DNA of 64,000 nt from Aaosphaeria pasadenensis. Taxonomy: Eukaryota; Ascomycota; Dothideomycetes; Pleosporales. Below the pieces are notes generated by a model. The model saw only the letters and a program-made list of their open reading frames with translations, was not told the origin of the DNA and made no database searches. Position 1 is the stretch's first letter, and the number at the start of each line of letters is the position of its first letter. The stretch covers positions 310,001-374,000 of the forward strand of contig JAKLMB010000003.1 in NCBI GenBank assembly GCA_022813625.1, given 5' to 3'. A program made the translations under genes and the position numbers. This document shows, in pieces, positions 11,890-23,015 of the stretch.

Positions 11890-13267
11890 TGGTGATGTTT
11901 GATGCAAGGTTGTCAACTTTGATACATTATATATGCAGAAGTACAACGGTGATGGTGACTATCAGCACACGCCCTCGATGGTGATGATCATCACCACCAC
12001 CAAACGGTCGGGCAACCCGGACTTGGTGCGGAGTGCAGCGTACATCATCTTCCGTATCCGGATCTATTCCATCCGTTCCTCTGTCACTCGGGATCCATGC
12101 GCCCAATTTGGAAAACTTCTCGATTCCCAGAATGACCTTCGTTATCGTGTCTAGTGCCAGCCATCTTCGCGACACAACAGGAACCAACAGATGCGGCCTC
12201 ATCTAGGTTCTTGTCAGTAATCATAAGGAATTATATCCATCTATCTGCTTCATTCTCGTCGCAAGTTTCCTTTCATTTCAGATCTTTGTTGTACCAAATC
12301 TCCACATTCTTCTTGGAATCGGTCAACATGTTTCCGTACAACGGCTTTGAAGCAAATTGAACAGGCGCTAGAGTATCATAATTGTTGCCATGCACATCCG
12401 TATGCCACACAACCCCACGTGCATTCCCACGAAACTGTCAATCCACCACCTCGAGGCATCATATGGTTCTTGCTCAGCACCACTTTGCGGGTGCAGGTGC
12501 GTAATTGGGAAATTCCCTGTCGTATTACGAATTCACGAGGACCCTTGGCCCAATTATCCTCGCCCAAAAGGTGCGCAAGATGTACAGCGGTACATACGTT
12601 CGGACTTCGAGCAATGCCTCCGTAACCCGACGCCTTACCCACCGAGATCTTGCCCCATGTCAGCCATCTCATCTTACTTCCCCATTGGCCCAATACACCC
12701 AACTGTTGCATCTCCATATTGGAATTCCGGACCCTTTGAATAGAATAGCGTGCTGACCGCAGCCACAATCGCAAGACCCCAGACGGCGCAGCTTACGGAA
12801 AGAGGTCAGCGCAGTGCCCATCCACCAAAATTCCGGTCATGCTACAGGTTGATTGCCTGCACAGTTTCCCTTCCATCAGCCTGTCAATGCTACCATTGGG
12901 GCTTGTAGACATGGGTGCATCATGCGAGTCTACAAACATGCATACTGCTAGGCTGGTCAGAAAACCCCGACGCAGCGGTAGACTACGTACCATACGAGAT
13001 GAACGAGTCCGATGCGCAGACATGTCATGGTGGGTGGATGGTGTCAGCCCGTAGGGTTCTGAGTTGGGACACATATATACCGACTGCGGCGCCGTACAGC
13101 GTACGGGTCCTGTTCGACTCAATCGGATTTCCGCAGTGTGTCCTTTGGATGTACATGTCACTCAAAACCTGAGTGCCGCTGCTGAATCCTATTCTCTACG
13201 CTGTTGTTCATAGTCGTCTACATTGAACAACGCCAACTCGATTTAAACCCCACTACACACCGTCACC
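11890..13267. other. Intergenic region, no gene supported
   Basis: Several overlapping 60-130 codon frames on both strands, none with a recognisable motif or plausible splice partners. The last ~100 bases form the leader of the Gag-like gene that starts at 13268. Confidence 0.45.
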
Positions 13268-15052
13268 ATGTCGACTTCAATGTCCATCACCCTGCCGGGT
13301 GTGGCCATTCTCACAGCAGATGCAACGGGTGCTCAATATTCAAGATGGCGACGCGGATTAAAAGCTGCATTCGAAGCCAAGGGGCTTTGGGAGTATTGCG
13401 ACGGCACACGACCAATGCCAATGCCAGCCTCCGGACCAAACTTCTTCTCACCAGTGGTAAAGTCAAATCCTCAACCAGAGCTTTTGGACGAGCGAAAGGC
13501 ATGGATGAAGAAGGACCGGGAGATCAAGCGCGACATTTTCCTATCTATAAGCGACGACATCAAACTTGAAGTCTTCGAGGTCGGCCCACCATTGCCACCA
13601 TCTGCCATGAAAGCGTCTGAGATGATAGAAGCTCTTGACCAAAAGTTCCAATCTTTTAAATTCGAGGATTACCATCATGCTTTCTGTCACTTCCTAAATC
13701 TCCATATCGACCAATATCCAAGTGTCGAGGAATTCAACAAAGAATTCCAGGCTACCTTGGAGGACCTCCTGGACCATGGTTATCCCTTGGACAATGTCCA
13801 GGCCTGCAGCGCCTACTTCTCGAAGCTACGCTGCACACAGAACCCGTGGGTTGCAGACAGGCTCAAGGAATGGGACACACTCGACACAGCTCCCCAACTG
13901 GCAAACTTGATGAAAGAGTGCCCGCCCTGGACGATCATCCGGCCACTGACAACCAAAGGCGCAACCGCACCTCAGCAGCAAGCAGACGCACCATCAGACA
14001 ACGAGCAATTGATCGGGACACCAAGCTTGAAGGCCGACGACGCTTCCGATAGCAACTCCGATATCTCGACTCCCTCTCTGAGCGGAACCTCCAGTGCTTC
14101 ACATTCACGTAACTCATCCACCAACACCGTAGCCCATGTACGAAAGGCGTCAAGTGATTCTCCATTCACACAGGAGATCACTGTTCATGCAAGCATGGAA
14201 GACTTGACGGACATCAAGTCTTTCCCGCTGCCTATTCGAAGTATTCCAAAGGGACCGACCTCAGCGCCGATGCGTCTCAGCATGCAGCAACCCCTTTCGA
14301 AGCCAGATATTCAGGCCCTCCCGAAGATGCTGGCACCGCCAGTGAACCGACCACTCCCACCAATTCCAGGAAACAACGCTGCAGAGGTTCGATCGCGATC
14401 TGTCTCTCCTCAACCCACCACGGTTCCCATTATCAAAAGCCCTGTTCCCCCTTCCCGACCGCACACTCCCGCCGGACGCAAATCACCTACTCAGGACCAA
14501 GCAAAAGTCCATCCAGCATTGAGATCCAGGGCTTCATCTACCTCGCTCGCACGGCAACCTTCTGTACGACACGCGAAGTCACCAAGACTATCGCCACCAC
14601 CACCGCCGGAACTGCAACGGCCACGTTCGTCCTCGGGCACATATGCGCTCTCCGCTCCTCGCACAACTCCGGACCTCACTGAGCGCCCGTCCACATCCCG
14701 TTCTCCACCAAAGTCCAACCCCTTCAGCAAATCACCTCCACTCCGCCGCATCGATTCCACTTCTTCATCAGTCCTCAGTCTTCCCCTTCAGGGCGTTCCC
14801 GAGCACCAGGACACCGTGATCTCTGGTAACATTTCCACCACGACCACGACTACAGGACTGGGCTTGCAATTTGGCCCGAGTGAGGAGCAGGTTGCAGCGG
14901 ATACCGTACGCTTCAGTTCCAGCCCTCCACGAAACCTGATGAGCAGACTGAGCTCCGAACTCAACGACGACGACAGGCGATACAAGAAGCGGAGCTGGAG
15001 CATCAAAGCCAAGCTCAACGCGAAGAGATACGAAGTCAAGGAGATTATCTAA
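13268..15052 (+). CDS. Copia-type Gag-like protein, likely domesticated
   Basis: Single exon, 594 residues. Residues 1-225 follow the plan of the Gag polypeptide of LTR Copia elements (UBN2 / Retrotran_gag families). There is an opening segment with YSRWRRGLKAAFEAKGLWEY, then a helical region with DIFLSISDDIKLEV, MIEALDQKF and a late helix EEFNKEFQATLEDLL. No CCHC zinc knuckle is visible and there is no protease, integrase or reverse transcriptase frame nearby. Residues about 230-590 are a disordered Ser/Pro/Thr-rich tail with many SP sites and PxxP motifs, ending in a basic patch. An open frame, good codon use and no flanking LTRs suggest a host gene derived from a transposon gag. The host function is unknown. 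Confidence 0.8.
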   Translation: MSTSMSITLPGVAILTADATGAQYSRWRRGLKAAFEAKGLWEYCDGTRPMPMPASGPNFFSPVVKSNPQPELLDERKAWMKKDREIKRDIFLSISDDIKLEVFEVGPPLPPSAMKASEMIEALDQKFQSFKFEDYHHAFCHFLNLHIDQYPSVEEFNKEFQATLEDLLDHGYPLDNVQACSAYFSKLRCTQNPWVADRLKEWDTLDTAPQLANLMKECPPWTIIRPLTTKGATAPQQQADAPSDNEQLIGTPSLKADDASDSNSDISTPSLSGTSSASHSRNSSTNTVAHVRKASSDSPFTQEITVHASMEDLTDIKSFPLPIRSIPKGPTSAPMRLSMQQPLSKPDIQALPKMLAPPVNRPLPPIPGNNAAEVRSRSVSPQPTTVPIIKSPVPPSRPHTPAGRKSPTQDQAKVHPALRSRASSTSLARQPSVRHAKSPRLSPPPPPELQRPRSSSGTYALSAPRTTPDLTERPSTSRSPPKSNPFSKSPPLRRIDSTSSSVLSLPLQGVPEHQDTVISGNISTTTTTTGLGLQFGPSEEQVAADTVRFSSSPPRNLMSRLSSELNDDDRRYKKRSWSIKAKLNAKRYEVKEII

Positions 15053-18000
15053 TGCCCTTTTTCTCTCCCCGATTATGATTGCGGTTTCTTTCATTCTTCT
15101 TATCGATTTTTCTACGGTTTCTGGCGTAAAAAGCATCGCTGCCTTTCACTTGATACCTCTCAGTATTCCCTTTCTTTCGGCTTCATCTATGATACCACGA
15201 GCGGCTTCGGGCGTTGGAGTCTTTTTTTTCAAAGTTTTTGGTCCTTCTTTTCGTCCTCTCCTTCTCTCTTCCACTCCCCTTCCACTCACAAAGTTTCATT
15301 TTCCGGGATCTTCCATCCCACCGCCAATCATTCCGCCCTCATCGAGCGGGGCAAAAAGCGAGGGCATGCGTGCGTGTTGGTGGTGGTGCTGAATCGCCAC
15401 CTCCACCTCGCACCTCCAACACCCCCTGCCACAGCTCCACGCGCTCGCAATCTATCCCCGACAACATGGGAATTCCCGTATGCGCAAATGCAGTTCCCCT
15501 GTACATACATACCTACATACATCATAACCCTACACATTCACACATGCCGCAATTTGCATCCAGCAGATACTCGCATGGCTTTTACGAACCTTCTCTCTCG
15601 TATTCCTTCAGCTTGCGATCGTGGCGGGCGCAAAAATAGACCTCAGCCTCGTGTGCTTCTGTCGGCACATCTTGTCTCCACCACCTCATCGCATACTTTT
15701 CTCTTTCTCTCTTCTATGCACGAATGGGACGCATATTGACGTACGCGGAATTCTCACGAAGGATATCGGTAGTTACCCATGTTTCACAAGAGCACACAAC
15801 ATTCACATATTAGCATAGCATAAGGTCCACCGCATACATAGCCAAAGTCGCAAAAACAAAGCAAAAAACGCTACCACAAATGGAATAAAAATCATAAAAC
15901 AAACTTTCCTCTTTCGTCCCGAACGACCGCGTGATATTCTAGAAAAAGGAAAAGAGTAATTTCCTATTTGCATCCTCCGATATTGTTTGCAAATTTCAAT
16001 TAAGTTCGAAGTAACACTACATACAGTACTGTTCCATGTATGTACAGGTACCTATCTAGGTACACAGTTGGAGGACCCGCGCATTCAAATCTCCGTATGC
16101 AGCAGCGCGTATGTACCCGTATGTACCTACACGGCACGTACATACCTGGATGAAATGAAAAAGGTCCCCCAACATACGGAGTAGATTACATCGGACATGT
16201 ACCTACATGTACATACCGCACGTGCGTAATGAGATTCCTTTCGTGCTGCGGGGAGGAAGAGTCTCGAACGTACGGAGTACTGTATGAACAGGTACTTGTT
16301 GAGTAGATACCTAGGTCGTTGTGTACCACCACAACCAGAACCCTCACTATCCCCCGATTCAATATCCCTTCAACATCACCTACCGAGTATCTCCCTCCCT
16401 CTCTTTCACACTCAAACTCACACCCTCCGACCGACCGCCCGTTCCTCCTCTCCCCCCCTCTCGTCATCCAGAAACCCTCCATAATCCATAATCCATAATC
16501 CAGAACCCTCTCCTCCCCTCCACCAAGAAACAAGGCCACGAGACAAACACACACGCTCGCACCTCACTCCCAACTAGGCAACTAACGTGAGATTCACACA
16601 CTTCCCTCATAGGGTGGGGTGGGCATGTCATCTATTCTCGGCCCCCCACCACCACCACTTCCACCACCTCCATCTTACGTAGATATGCATATCGAACCAT
16701 TGAACCTCACCAACTGGCGCCGCCCATCTAGTAGATCGGTCGGTAGGTAGGTATGTACACAGTACTTAGACGTAAACGTAGCTCAGGGCCTCGCCTCGCC
16801 TCGCCAACGACGACGACAACGATGATGTATCAATCAATCACTCGATGCGATGTGGCGCGCAGAGCATACGAAGCATTTCTGCCCCCACACCTACACCCGC
16901 GACTATCGTAGATACACGGCGGGGTGGGTGTTCAAGCTGCGTTGCCTTACCCTACCTTTGCGCTGGGGGAATGGTTGGCTAGGAGGGGAGGTAGGGGAGG
17001 TGTGAAGGAAGGAACGCATGCCTAATCTGTGCAATGTACGGGCCGAGCCTCGACTTGGGAGTTGGAGTTGGGGGGCTTGGGGGGGATGGTGGGTGGGTAG
17101 ATAGATGCCCAGAGCGGAGGGGGGGGGGAATGGGTGCCGGGCGGTAAAGTATGGGTCATGTGCTTCGTAAGAAGAGGAAGGGGAATGGAAGGGAGTTGAA
17201 TCCAAGTGCCGATGATAATTGAATTGTTGGAAACCTAAACCTACTGCTGCTGTCGCTGAGCTGGGGAGAGAGCGAGGGAGAGGGCAGAGCGCAAGTATTC
17301 GGATTTCCATAGTCAACTGTCAGCTATTGCACACGCATCACAATTCCGTCCCACAACCTCGATACAAGTCCTCTGCAGTATCTACTCCCGACTAGGAAAT
17401 TTCGATTCTCAATCATTCAAGTCCACGAACCGCCTGACTCACTATCTCAGACATCATACCACTCACTCAAAGACAATGCTTTGGAATAATACCGCACCGG
17501 TTCTGGCCATTCAAGTCCGCAAGACATTTTTTTCAGAAGAAGAAAAGAGGTTCTAGAGGTGGGTGGCTGACTGGATAGTGGATGAAGTGGGTACGTAAGG
17601 CGAACACAGTTCCGCAGGCCCTTTTTCGAGAAACGCCGTGAGCAGCGCCTCGAATACAGGGCAGGGGTAATGGTCTACGGGTGCCAGGGGCGCCATTTTA
17701 CCCCAGGGAGAGAGCTGGGGGCTGGGATTAGCGAAAAATTGGACGAGAATTGGCACAGGAAGAAGCAATTGCAGATAACGAATGATGGGAGGGAGTATGC
17801 AGGCCGATCTCGGAAGGGTTGGAGAGTGAATTCTTAGAGTAAAAATTTTGAGTCATTCATTTGTTTGTTCTTCTGCACACTGCAGAGAACTCTATGTGTC
17901 TCGTTGCCTTGCTTGCGTGATATGAGACTTTAATTCCGAGTTTGTTAGGTAGAACGACCCCGTCGTCCCTCGTCCGCACGTTTGTTTGCTTAGAGACCCA

Positions 18001-18115
18001 CGGAAACCAACGCCGATTGCCCATAATTTCCTACCAATCAATGGATTTCCGATTTACCGATTTTGGACCGGCTATTACCCCATCAATACACTATTCGTAC
18101 CGATCAAATGACGCA
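15053..18115. other. 3-kb gap between convergent genes
   Basis: Unusually long for a region between two 3' ends (Gag-like plus-strand gene, aminotransferase minus-strand gene). It is rich in short C/T runs and many copies of TACCT/AGGTA and GTACATAC words (about 15480-16320 and 16740-16770), with a CTCGC repeat near 16783-16805. The best frame (16903-17316, minus, 137 codons) is Pro/Ser/His-rich and looks like a by-product of the low complexity. I see no gene; a non-coding transcript is possible. Confidence 0.4.
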
Positions 18116-19668
18116 CTACTGGGTGGCCCTCACGGCCTGGTCGACGGCCTTTGCAAAGTAGTCGACGTTGTGCGTGTTCAAGCCTGCCATTGAGATGCGG
18201 CCGTTCTTGGTCATGTAGACGTGGCTGTCCTCCCGCAGCTTGAGGACCTGCTGCTCCGTGAGGCCCGTGAAGCTGAACATGCCGATCTGGTCGGTGATGT
18301 GGTTCCATGTGCCTGGAGTGCCGGCCTCCTCGAGCTTCGCGCGCAACACCTTGCGCATCTCAATGATCCTGCCGGACATGGTCCTGAGGTTGGCCTCCCA
18401 CTCTGCAAAGAGCTCTGCGTCGTTCAGCACGATCGAGGCAATGCGCGCGCCGTATGCTGGGGGATTTGAGATCTCGGATCGCTGGAGAATGGCGAGCTGT
18501 GAGGCGACTCTCGAAACTACTGACTGGGCGTCGGTCGACGGGCTGGTGATGAAGTGGAAGCATCCCGCGCGCTCGCCGTAGAGACCGAAGTTCTTTGCGT
18601 ACGACTGGGCAATGCAGAGCTCGAATCCTTGCTCGACAAAGTATCGGATGGCCCAGCCATCCCGGGCCAAATCTCCTGATGCAAAGCCCTGGTATGCAGT
18701 ATCGAAGAAGGGGAAGTGCTTCTTCGCGCGGATCACCTCGGCGATCTTCTTCCACTGCTCTTGCGTGGGGTCAACACCGGTAGGGTTGTGGGCACAGGCA
18801 TGGATCACAATGATGGAACCCTCATCTGCACTCTCTAGGGACTTGATGTAGCCATCGAAGTCGAGACCCTTGGTCTGCTTCGAGAAGTATGGGTATGTCT
18901 TCTGGGGGATCCCCACGTTGTTGAAGATCTGGAAGTGGTTCGGCCATGTTGGGTCGGAGAAGTAGGCTGTGCGGTTCGAGTTTGGCTTGTAGAATTTGGC
19001 AAGGAAGAGGGCTCCCAAATGGACAGCACCGGTGCCGGAGATGGTCTGTAAACTGGTGACCTGTGAGGTAATTCGCGATGAGCTTTAGTCATAATGGGTG
19101 GGGGAATGGGGTAGGTGCTCACCCGCTTCTCCTTGATGGCGGGGCTGTCGCCGCCTAGAACGAGTTTTTGTGACGCCGACGTGAAATCTGCGAGACCGGC
19201 GATGGGGAGGTATTCGTGGTTCAGGTTGGGATCATTGCGAAGCTTCTCGTCGGCCTGGACGAAACATAAGGTGTCAGTGGATTCTCGGCTTCAAACAGTT
19301 GCGGTAACAACGAAAGTCTTGGAAGAGTGGGCGGGAGGAATGTAGTAACTCACCTTCTTAACGACGGGCAAAACCCACGGCTTTGCGTTGTCGTCTCTGT
19401 AAGCTCCAATGCCCAAATCGACTTTGTTTGGATCTGTGTCGCGGCGGAAAGCAGCCATCAACCCGAAGAGAGGGTCTTCGGGAGCTTGGGGGACGGCATT
19501 GGCGTCGAAGGAAGTTGTGGAAGCCATTGGAGCGAGGTGGGAGGTGAGTTGGGATAGACGGAATTGAGGAGTGGTAGAAGAAGGGGAGGAGGATGATGAT
19601 GTAGAAGAAGTAGTAGAAGGAGGAGGGTTGGCGTGGGTGGGGTTTGTTCGAGAAGGTGACTCTGGCAT
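18116..19668 (-). CDS. Aspartate aminotransferase
   Basis: Three exons: 19668-19354, 19254-19123 and 19060-18116, 463 residues from the first ATG. PLP-dependent class I aminotransferase: interconverts aspartate + 2-oxoglutarate and oxaloacetate + glutamate. Recognised from DLGIGAYRDD near the N-terminus, the substrate-site stretch HACAHNPTGVDPT, and the PLP-lysine context SQSYAKNFGLYGERAG. Only the second in-frame ATG (19527) gives the usual cytosolic length (about 416). The extra 47 residues are Ser/Thr/Pro-rich, with few Arg and no amphipathic helix, so they do not look like a mitochondrial presequence. I favour the shorter product, probably cytosolic. No C-terminal peroxisomal SKL-like signal (ends RATQ). 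Confidence 0.92.
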
Positions 19669-20868
19669 GATCGCTATTATTACTTATTCGTGTACACTCA
19701 AACCACCTCACGTCTCACACCGCCAATGGTACGATTGGATACGATAGGATGGGCGGACAACAGCCTCCGCCTGACCTCTTGACTTTTGAGCAAACTCAAC
19801 GCTAAGATATCCCCGCAAAGTGTGCTGAATGGCTCGCTGCAACGGGAGCTGCAGTGAATGCACGTCGGGAAACACGCGGTCCAGCGGGATGGATGCGGAG
19901 CTGAGCTATGGAGAGTAGTGGGAGTGGAGAGCAGGGGCAAAAAAGTTTGGAGAAGGGATGTGACGGTGGACGGGGGGATGGGAATGGAATTCGCGGAACT
20001 CTCTCTTCTTCTTTTCCTTTTTCCGAGCTTCATGCGTAGAGAGAGCTCTCTTTATAAACCCCAGAATGTCCTCCTCGGGATTGAAAGCCCTAGACAGGCT
20101 CGTTGCCCATACCGAGGTCCACATCTCCACGATTACCAGAGTGCGGATTCTAGATGGCCCTGGTGATGATGTCAATTGATCTCACCAACCTCTCATGCGG
20201 ATCCGATATCAATCAAGCCACGCCAGATTGGGGACCCAGTATTCGTATTAATCAATCTTGCCAACTCTGCCATTGGCGCAGTCGTATGTAAGGCTTGTCC
20301 TTCACTTACTTGAACTTCGTACAATGCAGTAATTCGTGCCTGGCCCGCACCAACTAGGTAATCCATACCAGTAGCTATTTGTATCGCGCAACGGCTGGCC
20401 CACTACAAGTACCTGGGCGAGTATCTATAGTATCATGCAGTTGCCACGAGGTTTCAATCTATTCGCACTCAAAAATACTCCATATACCTTTAATGCTGCA
20501 TGGACAGTTTCGAAGGGGTTTGACATTAGGATATGGGATCGAACAAAGCCTTTGTTGCTATTGTATTGTGTCCATACTGTATTGTTCTAACATGTGTCCC
20601 ATGAATCAAACCGCCAATGCCTAGGTTAAGCAAGGGACATGAGGGACATGAGGAGAGGTGGGCGAGGGCGAAGGTGGGTCAGCGAGCAGCAAGTTTAGGG
20701 CAATTCGGCCCAATTTCGCTTCACATGCACGAAATGCTCGTGGAAAGTTTCCCCGGAGTGCCCGGTAAGATCATCGGCTGACACCGTTTATCACAAGCTC
20801 GTTCACGATTTCTGTCACCTGCGATGCAGCGTCTGCGAGTATTTCTAATTGTACTTCGTATCTGTCCG
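19669..20868. other. Intergenic region
   Basis: Promoter side of the aminotransferase gene plus the 3' flank of UFE1. Frames up to 111 codons (19698-20033, minus) lack recognisable features and probably reflect leader sequence. AGGGACATG is repeated in tandem near 20634-20654. Confidence 0.45.
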
Positions 20869-22078
20869 TCATATGAAAAGGTCCCATAGCACAAGCGTCG
20901 AGCAGAATGCTACAGTCCCGTAAAAGACCATCCGCGCGGTGCTCTTCCTCTCGGTCGCTTTCTTCAGCTCCTTGTTGCCGGTTCCTACGTTTTCGGTGGT
21001 GTTGAAAGAGTCTTCTACCAATTGCTCGATATGTGCAGCTTGCATGCTGAGGTTGTTTGCGAGCGTAGTCTGTAATTCGGCGATTTCCACGAGCGACTTT
21101 TCCGTTTGGCTGTTTGGTATTAGATTCGCATTCCACATAGTTCGACAGAATTAGAGAAGGAAAAATAAACTGATGCACATCATCCACGTACCGCACTTGG
21201 TCCAGAGAATCCTCATAGTGTTTAAGCATGTCCTGGTTCTCTTGCGCAAAGAGTTGCAGTTGTTCCGGATCGAGTTGTGCTTCCACAGCCTTCGACTCTG
21301 TATCCTGCTGGTAGGTGGTTGTTCCACGATAATCCTTCTCTGGTCCGCCGTCCAAGTCCTCGAAATTTGATGAGGGTGGCATTGTTCCCCTCGCCTTGTA
21401 TAAGACACTCTTGCTCTTCTCCACCTCTCGCTTCAGCCTAATTTCCATCATCGAGCTCTGAAAGCGACCGCATTCTTCCATCTGCCGTTGTAGATACCAT
21501 ATTATGCTCTCACGGTGCACCTGCAATGTCTTTGCCTTTGCCTCTTCGAGTAGCTCTTCTGGGCTCTTTGCAGTCACTGCCCCTCCTGCAGCCCACCGTC
21601 CGACGAAACTAAAACCTGGCCCTGCCCGCTTCTTATTCGCAATTCGCTTTTGTGTCTCCTGTCGCACCTGCTCTGCGTCCGAGAGATTCTTCACGGCATA
21701 GTTGATGTCCCGGAGAAGATCCTTCGCATCGGCATCGATCTGTTGCCGTTGGGCGTCCGTCAAGTATTTGGTGTCCTTGTCAATTCCCGTGGCGGCGCTG
21801 CCATTGAGCGATCGCGAGACCTGCTTCCTGCGCGGAGGATGAGCAGTAGATAGGTAGCTCTGACGGATTCCTCGAAGGTAGGTGTGTAGCTCTACGATGC
21901 GCGCTCTCTGTATGTCAATCAGTGGTCAAGTTCGGTAGGAGCCCGAGAAACGTGGCATTACGATCTGGTAGGCCTCCTTCAGAAACTCGTCGAGGTCCTG
22001 TACACGGAAGACATGAGGTTCGACGATGCGAGAATTGTGAGAGGCTAGCGCCTTGTTAAGTATTGGGGTTAAATCCAT
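20869..22078 (-). CDS. UFE1: ER Qa-SNARE, UFE1/syntaxin-18 family
   Basis: Three exons: 22078-21962, 21907-21192 and 21109-20869, 357 residues. The N-terminal ~85 residues (MDLTPILNKALASH... and LHTYLRGIRQSYLST) match the syntaxin-18 N-terminal domain. A SNARE helix (TEKSLVEIAELQTTLANNL...QLVEDSF) lies close to the C-terminus with a central glutamine. The protein ends in one hydrophobic helix (MVFYGTVAFCSTLVLWDLFI), the tail anchor. In yeast Ufe1 sits in the ER with Sec20 and Use1, accepts retrograde COPI vesicles from the Golgi and takes part in ER membrane fusion. GLO3, which controls COPI budding, lies elsewhere in this window. The two introns are 54 and 82 nt; the second has a GTACGT donor. 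Confidence 0.9.
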
Positions 22079-23015
22079 TGGGATGGATAGCAGGGCGGCG
22101 GAACGGTAATGGAGGTGCACACAGCTATGGCAGTTAATGCAGGCAGTAGACAATGACGACGATCGGGACACACAGCAACACACACAAGCGGGCGGGGGGT
22201 TTAAGCCGGGTTTAACTCGCTTAATTATCCGGATTGAGGTGACACCCAAGCAGAAGGAATCAAGCTTCGTTCGACTCCTCCCGACCCGTCGTCAAGCCTG
22301 AGCCGTTTCTCCCGTGTCAATCATCATCTGAATTCATTGATTGTTCCATTCCATCATTCATTCTAGATGCCAGTAGTGGATTTATCAATCAATCTTACAT
22401 GTGCAGCCCGCAATCCGGCATCCGACATCTCACACGTCATGCCTTCAATCGATTACCACCGGAGTGACTGAATGTACCCAACCTCTAGAACAAACCGCCG
22501 AATCCTTTGAAATAATAGAATTGTTCATTGCATTATCTGCCCGTACTCTTGCAACATGTCCAGCGCGGGCGACTTTAGGCCGAGTTAGCATCATATACCG
22601 TGAATTACCCGTCCACTACTCCATCTAACATTCGTATTCACCCTTCACCTGCCGAATGTTGACCGATGGACCACGATGAAAGCTGTTTCCTAAAAGATAT
22701 GCTCTGCCTCCGGAGGGGACAATTAGCTTACGGTCAAGGGCCTTATCTGTAACTGGCACCATACGCGCCCCGTGGCTATCGGATGACTGCATCCTGCGCC
22801 AATAATGATGCACTCTTTTGCACAGTACAGAGAGAGCCATCCCCCATCTCCACACCCTTGGCCGAGTTCGCCGCCGGTGTTAACCACACCTCGTCCCTCA
22901 TGCCGGCTGCATAACGCACCCCAGCCTACCCTTCCCCTCTCTTATAACCTACAGCATATTCCCATGTATCGTTCGGACGGTCAGTGTCGGCAGTCCTCCC
23001 TCACAGCATTTGGCC
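22079..23015. promoter_or_regulatory. Divergent intergenic region, UFE1 / MFS transporter
   Basis: 937 bp between the start codons of two divergently transcribed genes, so both promoters must lie here. Repeated ATTCATTGATTG / CAATCAATC words occur near 22330-22395. No specific factor site is assigned. Confidence 0.5.

Noticed and set aside
16903..17316. 137-codon minus-strand frame in the large gap
   Set aside because: Pro/Ser/His-rich product of pyrimidine-rich DNA, no motif, no conserved-looking start or introns.
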